A stretch of 64,000 bases of DNA from Pannonibacter phragmitetus DSM 14782 (GTDB lineage: Bacteria; Pseudomonadota; Alphaproteobacteria; Rhizobiales; Stappiaceae): the NCBI RefSeq assembly GCF_000382365.1, contig NZ_KB908230.1:1-64000 (forward strand), in the 5' to 3' direction. A program made the position numbers and the translations under genes. Below, piece after piece: positions 17,601-25,365 of this stretch. The notes beneath the pieces were generated by a model. It did not search any database. It was not told the origin of the DNA and saw only the letters and a list, made by a program, of their open reading frames with translations. Numbering within the stretch: the stretch's first letter is position 1; each line of letters opens with the position of its first letter.

Positions 17601-18029
17601 TTGCCAAATCATCAAATTTCATACCTATTTGCCCCACCAAAACCAGAAGATTTCATAGAGCTGCGTTCTGATTGCGGATGGGGCGAGATCGGTCTCGACA
17701 CTGCAAAAAGAGCGTTAGAGCGAAGTGTCATCGATCTGACCTGTTTTGAAGGTGAACATCTCATTGGTATGGGTCGTGTGGTCGGGGATGGGGTGCTGTA
17801 TTTCTACCTGCAAGACATCATTGTGCGACCAAGCCATCAGAACCGCTCAATCGGGCGACAGATTGTTTCAAAGCTTCTCGAAGAGGCCTTGGCACGCGCC
17901 GCGACGGGCGCAACGATTGGTTTGATGTCTGCGAAGGGTAAAGAAACATTCTACCAGCATTTTGGCTTTCAGGAGCGACCTACCGGCCAGTTGGGTGCCG
18001 GGATGACCCAATTCGTCTTGACGAAATAG
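17601..18029 (+). CDS. GNAT-family N-acetyltransferase
   Basis: A 142-residue GNAT domain. VVGDGVLYFYLQDIIVRPSH is the beta4 strand, followed by the acetyl-CoA loop QNRSIGRQIVSKLLEEAL (Q/R-x2-G-x-G/A type); AKGKETFYQHFGFQERP is the usual end. The start is set at TTG 17601, which has GAGGG eight bases upstream; the frame is open from 17376, but that part reads like noncoding sequence. The substrate is unknown. The gene is AT-richer than the core genes around it and sits between an IS relic and a LysE gene, so it is likely horizontally acquired. Confidence 0.8.
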   Translation: MPNHQISYLFAPPKPEDFIELRSDCGWGEIGLDTAKRALERSVIDLTCFEGEHLIGMGRVVGDGVLYFYLQDIIVRPSHQNRSIGRQIVSKLLEEALARAATGATIGLMSAKGKETFYQHFGFQERPTGQLGAGMTQFVLTK

Positions 18030-18164
18030 CTGCCCTTTAAACGCATTGCAGCATTCGGCACTCTGGGCTCGGAGCGGAAGTATCGTGCTATGCGCGCGAA
18101 TGTCCGGTTTGACGCGGTGGCGACACGATCTGAATGTCGATAAAATGACCACCCGAGGAAACCC

Positions 18165-18779
18165 ATGGAACTATTGTCTGTTGCTATCTTCGCAGGTGCC
18201 CTGCTTCTGAATGCGGGAACCCCCGGTCCAAGCATCGCTGCACTTGTATCGCGGGTGATCACCAGCGGTTGGCGGGACGTTGTACCCTTCGTCGCGGCTA
18301 TGTGGATTGGTGAGGTTATCTGGCTCACTATGGCAATGGCTGGCCTCACCGCGCTGGCACAGACATTCCAATTCGGCTTTCATATCCTGAAGTGGCTCGG
18401 CGTTGCCTATCTCTGCTGGCTGGCGTTCAAGATGTGGCAGAAGCCGGTGGGCGAGGCTGCTGACGATCTTCCTCGGCGGGCTTCGCCCTTGTCCATGTTC
18501 GGTGCGGGTATGGCGCTCACCTTGGGCAACCCGAAGATTATGGTGTTCTACCTTGCCCTTCTGCCGTCCCTGATCGATCTTTCGGTGACGGGAGTTCGGG
18601 AATGGGCGATCCTCGCCGCTGTCACGCTGATGACGCTGGCTGCAATTGATCTGACCTGGACCTTCCTCGCCCATAAGGCGCGGCTTCTATTGCGAACCCC
18701 TCGTGCCACACGGATTGCCAATCGGATTGGAGCCATCGCTCTGGGCGGGGCCGCCGCCGCTATCGCTACACGAAATTAA
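18165..18779 (+). CDS. LysE/RhtB-family amino-acid exporter
   Basis: A 204-residue inner-membrane protein with about six helices. It shows the family N-terminal loop NAGTPGPSIAALVSRVITSG, ILKWLGVAYLCWLAFKMW, and ALTLGNPKIMVFYLALLPS. Members export amino acids or homoserine lactone-like compounds; the substrate cannot be predicted. GAGGAAACCC precedes the ATG. The stop codon overlaps the next start in TAATG, so the gene was once coupled to the following acetyltransferase, which is now truncated. Confidence 0.9.
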   Translation: MELLSVAIFAGALLLNAGTPGPSIAALVSRVITSGWRDVVPFVAAMWIGEVIWLTMAMAGLTALAQTFQFGFHILKWLGVAYLCWLAFKMWQKPVGEAADDLPRRASPLSMFGAGMALTLGNPKIMVFYLALLPSLIDLSVTGVREWAILAAVTLMTLAAIDLTWTFLAHKARLLLRTPRATRIANRIGAIALGGAAAAIATRN

Positions 18780-18945
18780 TGATCGAGATTAGAGCAGCGA
18801 ACCCTGAGGATTTGCCAGTCGTTCACTCGATCACGCAAAAGGCTTATGCGGTCTGGCTACCCGTTTTGGGCTATCCGCCCCAGCCAATGACAGAGGATCA
18901 CTCCGGATGGTTGCTTTCTTCGTGTCTCATAAGCCTCCTTCCGTC
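18779..18945 (+). pseudogene. Truncated GNAT acetyltransferase (5' part only)
   Basis: Begins MIEIRAANPEDLPVVHSITQ, the standard first strand and helix of a GNAT domain, overlapping the LysE stop by one base. After about 45 codons it runs into the collapsed palindromic repeat and direct-repeat copy 2; the remaining codons to the stop at 19144 are not GNAT-like. A GNAT domain needs about 140 residues, so the acetyl-CoA site is missing. Confidence 0.75.
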
Positions 18946-18974
18946 ATGCCATGGTCGAGCCATGGCAAGACGGA
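18937..18974. repeat. Collapsed copy of the palindromic element
   Basis: TTCCGTCATGCCATGG and its near-complement CCATGGCAAGACGGAA are separated by only TCGAG, with one mismatch in the stem. The two outer arms are joined without the about 110 internal bases present in the copy at 16565-16714. Confidence 0.65.
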
Positions 18975-19279
18975 AACAACAGGGTTTCGTGAAGGATGGG
19001 GTTGCCGATGCGGGAGAAGGCCGAGCTGACGCTTCCTCCTGCTCCGGGCCGGGATATCTGATTGACCTTTGGGGGAAGCGTCATCCCCTATCCCGCCAAA
19101 CACCACCGCCCATTTGCGCCGCAATCTTGACCTTGCTGCCTTGACAAGGCCATGGTTAACGCCTGTGTGTGGGGTGTGATTCGGCAGGGCTTTCGGGGCT
19201 GCCGGGCGGAGGGGTGTTTGGGCGAGACGGGAACCATTGAGCTTGCGCGGCGTGCGGGGGCCATGGGGCTGGCGGTTCT
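18946..19279. repeat. Direct repeat, copy 2 (about 334 bp)
   Basis: Matches 16684-17014 at an offset of about 2.26 kb. Here the repeat runs on without a break into the intact membrane-protein gene, so this copy is the native one and copy 1 the partial duplicate. Confidence 0.85.
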
Positions 19280-20108
19280 GGGGCTTGCCGGGGGGCTGAC
19301 CGTGTTCAGTGCCTTCACGGTGCTTGTCTGCCTTGGCGGGGCAGTCGGGCTCTACACGTCGCTGCCGCGCCGCAAGCCGCCCACGGGGGCGGTGCAGCCG
19401 CGCTGGCGCCCTTCGATCTTCACCTCTGATCTCATTGGGTTTTCTGTCGGCATTCCCCTGTTCACGGCGGCTTTTGCCGGTGCGGGGCTGATGCCCGGCA
19501 GCGCGGGGCTGTGGTTTCTGCTGCTGCTTCTGCCCGCCGGTCTGTCGATCCCGGTCTTCATGATTGCGGTGAGGCAGGAAACCTCCTGGATCCGCTTCTT
19601 CGGCAATGGCTTCGAGGTGACGGAACTCGGCCGTGTCATCCGGGTGCGTTACACGGATCTTGCCCGTGTCGAGCTGAAGCTGCGCAACGTGCGCGGCACG
19701 CTGGACTGGGCGGCGGCCATGCTGGGGGCCGAAAAGGCCGTGGTGCTGCTGGGCGGCTCCGGCGCATCCACGGCGCTGACCTTCCGCCGCAAGGACGGGT
19801 CCACCTTCATCATCTCCACCGAGGCAATCCCGGATCTGGAGCGCATCTTCATCGACATGGACCGTGCCGGCATTGACCTGCCTGCGGGCCTGTCCGAGCG
19901 CGGCAAGCGGCGCATCCGGCGGGTGCGCGAAAAGCGCTATGGCAAGGTGGCGCCGCAGGAAAGCTTCATGCCGCTGCCGCCGGACATGCCGCGGACCGTG
20001 CGTGAGGGGCTGGAGCTTTTGGCCCGCCAGAGGGCCCAGCAGCGCGCCTTGCAGCAGAGCGGCGCCTCCGGCCTGCAAGGCCAGTCCCGTGCGCGGGCGG
20101 GGCTTTGA
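19152..20108 (+). CDS. Predicted membrane protein, function unknown
   Basis: Up to 318 residues. There are two helical pairs (GLAVLGLAGGLTVFSAFTVL with the following segment, and a later pair including LWFLLLLLPAGLSIPVFM), then a soluble beta-rich part (WIRFFGNGFEVTELGRVIRV, AVVLLGGSGASTALTFR) that looks like a bacterial PH-type domain, and a basic, Arg/Gln-rich tail. I do not recognise a named family. The start is uncertain: ATG at 19152 gives 37 extra residues without membrane character; ATG at 19263, just before the first helix, is an alternative. Its promoter region and first 125 bases are duplicated 2.26 kb upstream. Confidence 0.7.
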   Translation: MVNACVWGVIRQGFRGCRAEGCLGETGTIELARRAGAMGLAVLGLAGGLTVFSAFTVLVCLGGAVGLYTSLPRRKPPTGAVQPRWRPSIFTSDLIGFSVGIPLFTAAFAGAGLMPGSAGLWFLLLLLPAGLSIPVFMIAVRQETSWIRFFGNGFEVTELGRVIRVRYTDLARVELKLRNVRGTLDWAAAMLGAEKAVVLLGGSGASTALTFRRKDGSTFIISTEAIPDLERIFIDMDRAGIDLPAGLSERGKRRIRRVREKRYGKVAPQESFMPLPPDMPRTVREGLELLARQRAQQRALQQSGASGLQGQSRARAGL

Positions 20109-20283
20109 CGCTGGCCGGCCCTGTGCTTTCCTTGCGGAGAACTGCATTCTCCGGGAACCGGCTGCCGTGGCATGGCGTTGCTGTTCCTGTGAAACAGTTG
20201 TCCGGCGGTTGCTTCATTGCAACCCCTGTCAATGCTAGGCTCCGCCGTCGAACCTGCGGCTCTGAAAGGCGCGTTGTCCGAAC

Positions 20284-22059
20284 ATGACACTTGACCAGTT
20301 TATTGTCTTCGCCCTTCTTGGCCTCGTTTTCTTCAGCTTTTTCAAGGAAATATATCCGCCGGAGGTGACCGCCCTGGCAGGCACGGCCGTGCTTCTGGCG
20401 GTCGGCATCATCGATACCAAGGAGTTTCTGTCGGTCTTCAGTTCCGGCGCGCCGATCACCATCGCCATGATGTTCATCCTCAGTGCAGCTCTGGAGCGAA
20501 CCGGCGTGCTGCAGGTGCTGGGGGAGTGGCTGGGGGCCTCCGCCAAGGGCTCCTATCTCAGGGCCGTCTTCATCATGATGGTCATGGCGATCATCGCCTC
20601 GGCCTTCATGAACAACACGCCGGTGGTCATTCTGCTGGCGCCGGTGATGATCGCGGTTTCGGCGCAGCTGGGGTCTGCCCCGTCGAAATTTCTTATTCCG
20701 CTGTCCTATGCGGCCATTCTCGGCGGCACGCTGACGCTGGTCGGCACCTCCACCAACATTCTGATGAGCGGCATCACGACAAAGGCCGGGCTGCCGGCCC
20801 TCGGCATGTTCGAGATGACGGGCGTCGGTCTTGTCTTCGCGGCTGTCGGCCTTGTCTACATGCTCTTTGCTGTGCGCTACCTGCTGCCCGAGCGCCAGTC
20901 CATGGCAGGCGTCCTGGGGCAGGGCGGCTCGCGCCGCTTCATGGCACGGCTGCTGGTGCCGGCGGGCTCACGCTATGTGGGCAAGACGCTGAGTGAACTG
21001 CCTTTCACCAACAGTCAGAGCCGGGTGGTGGACGTGCTGCGCGGCGAACAGTCCCTGCGCAACAGGCTGGACGGCATCACCCTGCAGGCCGGTGACCGGA
21101 TCGTGGTGAAGACCGGCACGGGCGAGATTCTGGCGCTGAAGGAAGACGGGCAGATCGAGTTCCGCGATGTGTCCGATCAGGGCTTCGAGCCGGTCGCCGC
21201 CGATCAGAGTATCACGCTGGAGGCCAGTGTCGGCCCCAATTCGCGCCTGATCGGGCGGCTGCTCAATTCGCTGGACCTGCGCCGCACCTATGGCGTCTAT
21301 GTGATGGCCGTGCACCGGCAGGACCGCAATATCTCCAAGGAGATCAACACGCTCCGCCTGCATTTCGCCGACACGCTGCTGCTGGAAGGCCCCGCCGAGG
21401 GCCTGCAGCGGCTGGCCCAGAGCGAAGGCCTGATCAACCTCTCTGCCCCGCAGGAAAGCCCGATCCGCCGTCAGAAGGCCCCCATCGCCATCGCTGCCAT
21501 TCTGGGTGTCATGGTTCTGGCGGCGCTCAATGTCATGCCCATCGAGGGGCTGGCGCTGATCGGGGCTGTCATTGTCATGATGACGCGCTGCATCGAGCCG
21601 CAGGATGCCTTTGATTCCATCGATTGGAACATCCTCTTCCTCATCTACGGCATGCTCGGCTTCAGCATCGGCATGGAAAAGACCGGGGCAGTGCAGCTGG
21701 TGGTGGATGGGGTGATGCATGTGCTCGGGCATGCCAATCCGATCGTCATTCTGGCCATGGTCTATGTGCTGACCTCGGCGCTGACGGAGATGGTCAGCAA
21801 CAATGCAGTGGCGGTGCTGGTCGGGCCGCTGGCCATTTCGCTGGCGCAGCAACTGGGGCTTGATCCCCGGCCCTTCATCATGGCGGTGATGTTTGCCGCC
21901 AGCGCCAGCTTCGCCACGCCCATCGGCTACCAGACGAACACCTTCGTCTACAGCGCCGGCGGCTACAAGTTCCGCGACTTCATCGTCGCCGGCCTGCCGC
22001 TGAACATCATCTTTGCCGTTGTCGCCGTTGTGGCCATCCCGCTGTTCTTCCCGTTCTGA
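20284..22059 (+). CDS. SLC13/DASS-type anion transporter with two RCK-C (TrkA-C) domains
   Basis: A 591-residue inner-membrane transporter. N- and C-terminal halves carry the inverted-repeat transport motifs of the ion-transporter superfamily: ASAFMNNTPVVILLAP with GTSTNI in the first, VSNNAVAVLVGPLA with FATPIGYQTN in the second. Between them, roughly residues 215-385, lie two TrkA-C-like soluble domains (LLVPAGSRYVGKTLSELPF and later VGPNSRLIGRLLNSLDLR). Such proteins import sulfate or di- and tricarboxylates with sodium; the ligand here is unknown. It converges with the leucine-catabolism operon. The start MTLDQFIVFALLG begins the first helix directly. Confidence 0.9.
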   Translation: MTLDQFIVFALLGLVFFSFFKEIYPPEVTALAGTAVLLAVGIIDTKEFLSVFSSGAPITIAMMFILSAALERTGVLQVLGEWLGASAKGSYLRAVFIMMVMAIIASAFMNNTPVVILLAPVMIAVSAQLGSAPSKFLIPLSYAAILGGTLTLVGTSTNILMSGITTKAGLPALGMFEMTGVGLVFAAVGLVYMLFAVRYLLPERQSMAGVLGQGGSRRFMARLLVPAGSRYVGKTLSELPFTNSQSRVVDVLRGEQSLRNRLDGITLQAGDRIVVKTGTGEILALKEDGQIEFRDVSDQGFEPVAADQSITLEASVGPNSRLIGRLLNSLDLRRTYGVYVMAVHRQDRNISKEINTLRLHFADTLLLEGPAEGLQRLAQSEGLINLSAPQESPIRRQKAPIAIAAILGVMVLAALNVMPIEGLALIGAVIVMMTRCIEPQDAFDSIDWNILFLIYGMLGFSIGMEKTGAVQLVVDGVMHVLGHANPIVILAMVYVLTSALTEMVSNNAVAVLVGPLAISLAQQLGLDPRPFIMAVMFAASASFATPIGYQTNTFVYSAGGYKFRDFIVAGLPLNIIFAVVAVVAIPLFFPF

Positions 22060-22077
22060 GGGCAGGCGCGGGACGGA

Positions 22078-22866
22078 TCACACCCACGCGGGCTTGCGCT
22101 TCTCGAAGAAGGCGGAAATGCCCTCGTGGGCTTCCGGGTCTTCCCAGCAATCGGCGAGCTGGCGGATGGTGTCTTCGATCACCGCATCGGTGATGGGCGT
22201 GCTGAGCGAGCGGGCGAGGCGCTTGGCGCGGGCAACGGCGCCGGGCGCAGCGGAGAGATAGGGCTTCACCTCCCGCTCGATGGCAGCGTCCAGATCCTCA
22301 GGTGCAACGGCCCGGGCGGCAAGGTCCAGTGCCACGGCCTCCTGCGCATCGAACAGACGGGCGGACATGAACACGCGCCGCGCCTTGCCCTCGCCCATGC
22401 GGGCCAGAACATAGGGGCTGATGGTGGCCGGGATCAGGCCAAGGCGGGTCTCGGTCAGGCCGAATTTCGCGCCTTCTGCTGCAATGGCCACGTCGCAGAC
22501 ACTCATCATGCCGATGCCGCCGCCAAAGGCCTGACCTTGCACACGGCCAATGAGGGGGTTCGGCAACTCGTTCAGCGCCTTCAGCATCAGCGCCAGCTTG
22601 CGTGCCTCGGCCATGCGGGTGGCGCGCTCAGCGGTAAATTGCTCGCGCATCCAGTCCAGATCACCGCCCGCGCAAAAGCTCGCGCCCTCGCCGGTGAGGA
22701 TCACCACGCGCACGGCGCTGTCTGCGGCAAGCCGGGCGGCGGCCCTCGTGAGTTCGGCAATCATCTGCGCCGACAGGGCGTTGTGCTTGTCCGGGCGGGC
22801 GAGCGTCAGCGTGGCGACGCCGCGGGCGTCCGTTTCAAGGCGGATGGTCTCGAATGTCTCGCTCAT
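22078..22866 (-). CDS. liuC: Enoyl-CoA hydratase family, probable methylglutaconyl-CoA hydratase
   Basis: A 262-residue crotonase-fold enzyme. The first oxyanion loop is GEGASFCAGGDLDWM, the second GQAFGGGIGMMSVCDVAIA, and the catalytic glutamate lies in GLTETRLGLIPATISPYVL. That last motif and the operon with methylcrotonyl-CoA carboxylase and HMG-CoA lyase support hydration of 3-methylglutaconyl-CoA to HMG-CoA. The ATG at 22866 (MSETFETIRLET) lies one base after the HMG-CoA lyase stop; the frame is open further but unsupported. It is the last gene of the operon. Confidence 0.9.
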   Translation of the reverse strand: MSETFETIRLETDARGVATLTLARPDKHNALSAQMIAELTRAAARLAADSAVRVVILTGEGASFCAGGDLDWMREQFTAERATRMAEARKLALMLKALNELPNPLIGRVQGQAFGGGIGMMSVCDVAIAAEGAKFGLTETRLGLIPATISPYVLARMGEGKARRVFMSARLFDAQEAVALDLAARAVAPEDLDAAIEREVKPYLSAAPGAVARAKRLARSLSTPITDAVIEDTIRQLADCWEDPEAHEGISAFFEKRKPAWV

Positions 22867-22867
22867 T

Positions 22868-23725
22868 TTATGTGTCCTTCCTGAGCGTGCGGGCGAAGGC
22901 GCCGGCTTCCGCCAGCCTTTCCTTGTCCAGTCCGGTCTCGAAACCCTTGTCCGCCAGCAGGGCGGCAACTGCTTCCGTCGCCACATTGCCCTTCGCGCCG
23001 GGGGCATAGGGGCAGCCGCCGAGCCCGCCCACGGCGGCGTCAAAGACACGCAAGCCCTTTTCAAGGCTCACCTCGACATTGGCGAGTGCCAGTCCCTTGG
23101 TGTCGTGATAATGCCCGGCGAGTTTTTGCGCGGGCACCTGTGCCAGCACCGCATCCAGCATCCGGCCGATGGTCTCCGGCGTGCCTGTGCCAATGGTGTC
23201 GCCGAGGGAAATCTCGTAGCAGCCCATGGCCAGCAGCTTGGCGGCGACATCAGCCACGTTTTCCGGCGGGGTGGGGCCGTCATAGGGGCAGTCGGTGATG
23301 CAGGAGATGTAGCCGCGCACCGGGATGCCGTCCTCCAGCGCCTTGTCCACCAGCGGGCGGAAGCGCTCCAGACTCTCTGCGATGGAGCAATTGATGTTCT
23401 TGCGCGAAAAGCCTTCCGAGGCCGAGCCGAACACGGCCACCTCATCCGCCCCGGCCGCGCGGGCGGCCTCGTAGCCCTTCACGTTGGGGGTGAGGGCCGT
23501 ATAGGCGGTCTGCGGCCGGCGGTGGATGCCCGCCAGCACATCGGCGGCATCGGCCATCTGCGGCACCCATTTGGGGCTGACGAAGCTGGTGACCTCGATC
23601 TTGGCAAAGCCGCAGGCGCTCAGCATATCGACAAGGCGGATCTTGTCTGCGGTGGCGATCTGCGCCTTCTCGTTCTGCAGCCCGTCGCGGGGGCCCATTT
23701 CGAACAGGGTGACGAAACCGGTCAT
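22868..23725 (-). CDS. liuE: Hydroxymethylglutaryl-CoA lyase
   Basis: A 285-residue TIM-barrel enzyme splitting HMG-CoA to acetyl-CoA and acetoacetate, the final step of leucine breakdown. It begins MTGFVTLFEMGPRDGLQNEK with the metal/substrate Arg-Asp, and carries the signature GGLGGCPYAPGAKGNVATE, whose cysteine is catalytic. AGHYHDTKGLALANV gives the metal-binding histidines. It overlaps the acyl-CoA ligase gene by four bases. Confidence 0.95.
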   Translation of the reverse strand: MTGFVTLFEMGPRDGLQNEKAQIATADKIRLVDMLSACGFAKIEVTSFVSPKWVPQMADAADVLAGIHRRPQTAYTALTPNVKGYEAARAAGADEVAVFGSASEGFSRKNINCSIAESLERFRPLVDKALEDGIPVRGYISCITDCPYDGPTPPENVADVAAKLLAMGCYEISLGDTIGTGTPETIGRMLDAVLAQVPAQKLAGHYHDTKGLALANVEVSLEKGLRVFDAAVGGLGGCPYAPGAKGNVATEAVAALLADKGFETGLDKERLAEAGAFARTLRKDT

Positions 23726-25365
23726 AACGCTTCTCCGGAGTGTTCGTTGCTTGCGCGCTGGCGCAGTTCGCGGCGGATCACCTTGCCGGTGGTGGTCATG
23801 GGCAGGGCATCGACAAATTCCACCTCGCGCGGGTATTCGTGGGCGGCAAGGCGGGTCTTGACGAATTGGGCGATGTCACCGGCGAGGCTGTCGCGGGGTT
23901 CCACCCCGGCTTTCAGCACGACGTAAGCCTTGACGATTTCCGTGCGCTGGGCGTCCGGCTTGCCGACAACGCCGGCCATGGCGACGGCGGGATGGCGCAG
24001 CAGGCAATCCTCGATCTCGCCCGGCCCGATGCGGTAACCGGAGGAGGTGATCACGTCATCATCCCGGCCGACGAAGCGCAGCCAGCCGTCCGCATCACGC
24101 ACGCCCGTGTCGCCGGTCAGCATCCAGCCGTTGAGGAACTTGGCGCGGGTGGCGGCCTCGTTGTTCCAGTAGCCAAGGAACATCACCGGATCGGGCCCGC
24201 GCACAGCGATCAGCCCTTGCTCGCCATCGGCGGCAAGTTCGCCTTTCTCCGTCACCACATCCACATCATGGCCGGGTACGGCGCGGCCCATGATGCCGGG
24301 GCGCGCCTCCATGACGGCGGCGCAGCTCGACACGATCATGTTGCACTCGGTCTGGCCGTAGAACTCGTTGATGGTCAGGCCGAAGACCTTGCGGCCCCAG
24401 GCGATGAGCTCGGCCCCCAGCGTCTCGCCGCCCGATGCGACGGAGCGCAGGGCCAGTTTGTAGCGGGTCTGCGGGCTTTCCACCTGCCGCATCATCTTCA
24501 GCGCGGTGGGCGGCAGGAAGGCGTTGCGGATGTTCTGTTTTTCCATCAGCTCGAAGGCCGCTTCCCCGGTGAACTTGCGAAATCGGCAGGCGACCACAGG
24601 GATGCCGTGGTAGAGCGCGGGCATCAGCACATCGAGAAGCCCGCCGATCCAGGCCCAGTCCGCCGGGGTCCAGAACCTGTCGCCGGGGCGGGGCAGGAAG
24701 TCGTGGCTCATTTCCACACCCGGCAGATGGCCCAGCAGCACTCGGTGCCCATGCAGCGCGCCCTTGGGCTGGCCGGTTGTGCCGGAGGTGTAGATGATGA
24801 TGGCCGGATCTTCGGCGGCGGTGTCCACCGGGGTGAAAGCCGTCTCGTGGCCGGTCAGGGAGTGTGCCAGATCTTCCGCAACGTGATGGGCGCCGTCGAT
24901 GCAGAACACGGTGGTGAGGGCGGGAAGCTTGTCCCGCAGGTGCTCCAGTTTGGCTGCGCCGCCTGCATCGGTGACGAGGATCTTCACCCCCGCATTGCCC
25001 AGCCGGTATTCCAGCGCCTCTTCGCCGAAGAGGGTGAAGAGCGGAATGGTGACCGCCCCGCATTTCAGCGCGGCGATATGGGCGGCGGCGGTCTCGATGC
25101 TCTGCGGCAGCAGCACGCCCACCCGGTCGCCGCGCTCAAGGCCACGGGCGCGGAACAGGTTGGCCAAGCGGTTGGACAGGGCCTTCAGCTCGCCATAGCT
25201 GACACGGGTGGCGGTGCCGTCTTCGGCCACATAGGTGATGGCTTCGCGGTCCGGTTCTGCGTCTGCCCAGCGGTCACAGATGGCGGTGCCGATGTTGAAG
25301 CGATCGGGGATCTGCCAGCGGAAGGCCGCCCGCATCGCCGCATAGCTGTCAGCTTCAGGCAGCAT
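23722..25365 (-). CDS. Acyl-CoA synthetase (AMP-binding), leucine-catabolism operon
   Basis: A 547-residue ANL-family ligase with the P-loop-like AIIIYTSGTTGQPKGALHG, the core motif NEFYGQTECN, the hinge motif LRFVGRDDDVITSSGYRIGP and the C-terminal catalytic lysine in MTTTGKVIRRELR. It activates a carboxylic acid as the acyl-AMP and then the CoA ester. Being placed between methylcrotonyl-CoA carboxylase and HMG-CoA lyase, it may activate isovalerate or acetoacetate; sequence alone does not decide. The start is at 25365 (MLPEADSYAAMRAAF), overlapping the MCC alpha gene by 11 bases. Confidence 0.88.
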   Translation of the reverse strand: MLPEADSYAAMRAAFRWQIPDRFNIGTAICDRWADAEPDREAITYVAEDGTATRVSYGELKALSNRLANLFRARGLERGDRVGVLLPQSIETAAAHIAALKCGAVTIPLFTLFGEEALEYRLGNAGVKILVTDAGGAAKLEHLRDKLPALTTVFCIDGAHHVAEDLAHSLTGHETAFTPVDTAAEDPAIIIYTSGTTGQPKGALHGHRVLLGHLPGVEMSHDFLPRPGDRFWTPADWAWIGGLLDVLMPALYHGIPVVACRFRKFTGEAAFELMEKQNIRNAFLPPTALKMMRQVESPQTRYKLALRSVASGGETLGAELIAWGRKVFGLTINEFYGQTECNMIVSSCAAVMEARPGIMGRAVPGHDVDVVTEKGELAADGEQGLIAVRGPDPVMFLGYWNNEAATRAKFLNGWMLTGDTGVRDADGWLRFVGRDDDVITSSGYRIGPGEIEDCLLRHPAVAMAGVVGKPDAQRTEIVKAYVVLKAGVEPRDSLAGDIAQFVKTRLAAHEYPREVEFVDALPMTTTGKVIRRELRQRASNEHSGEAL

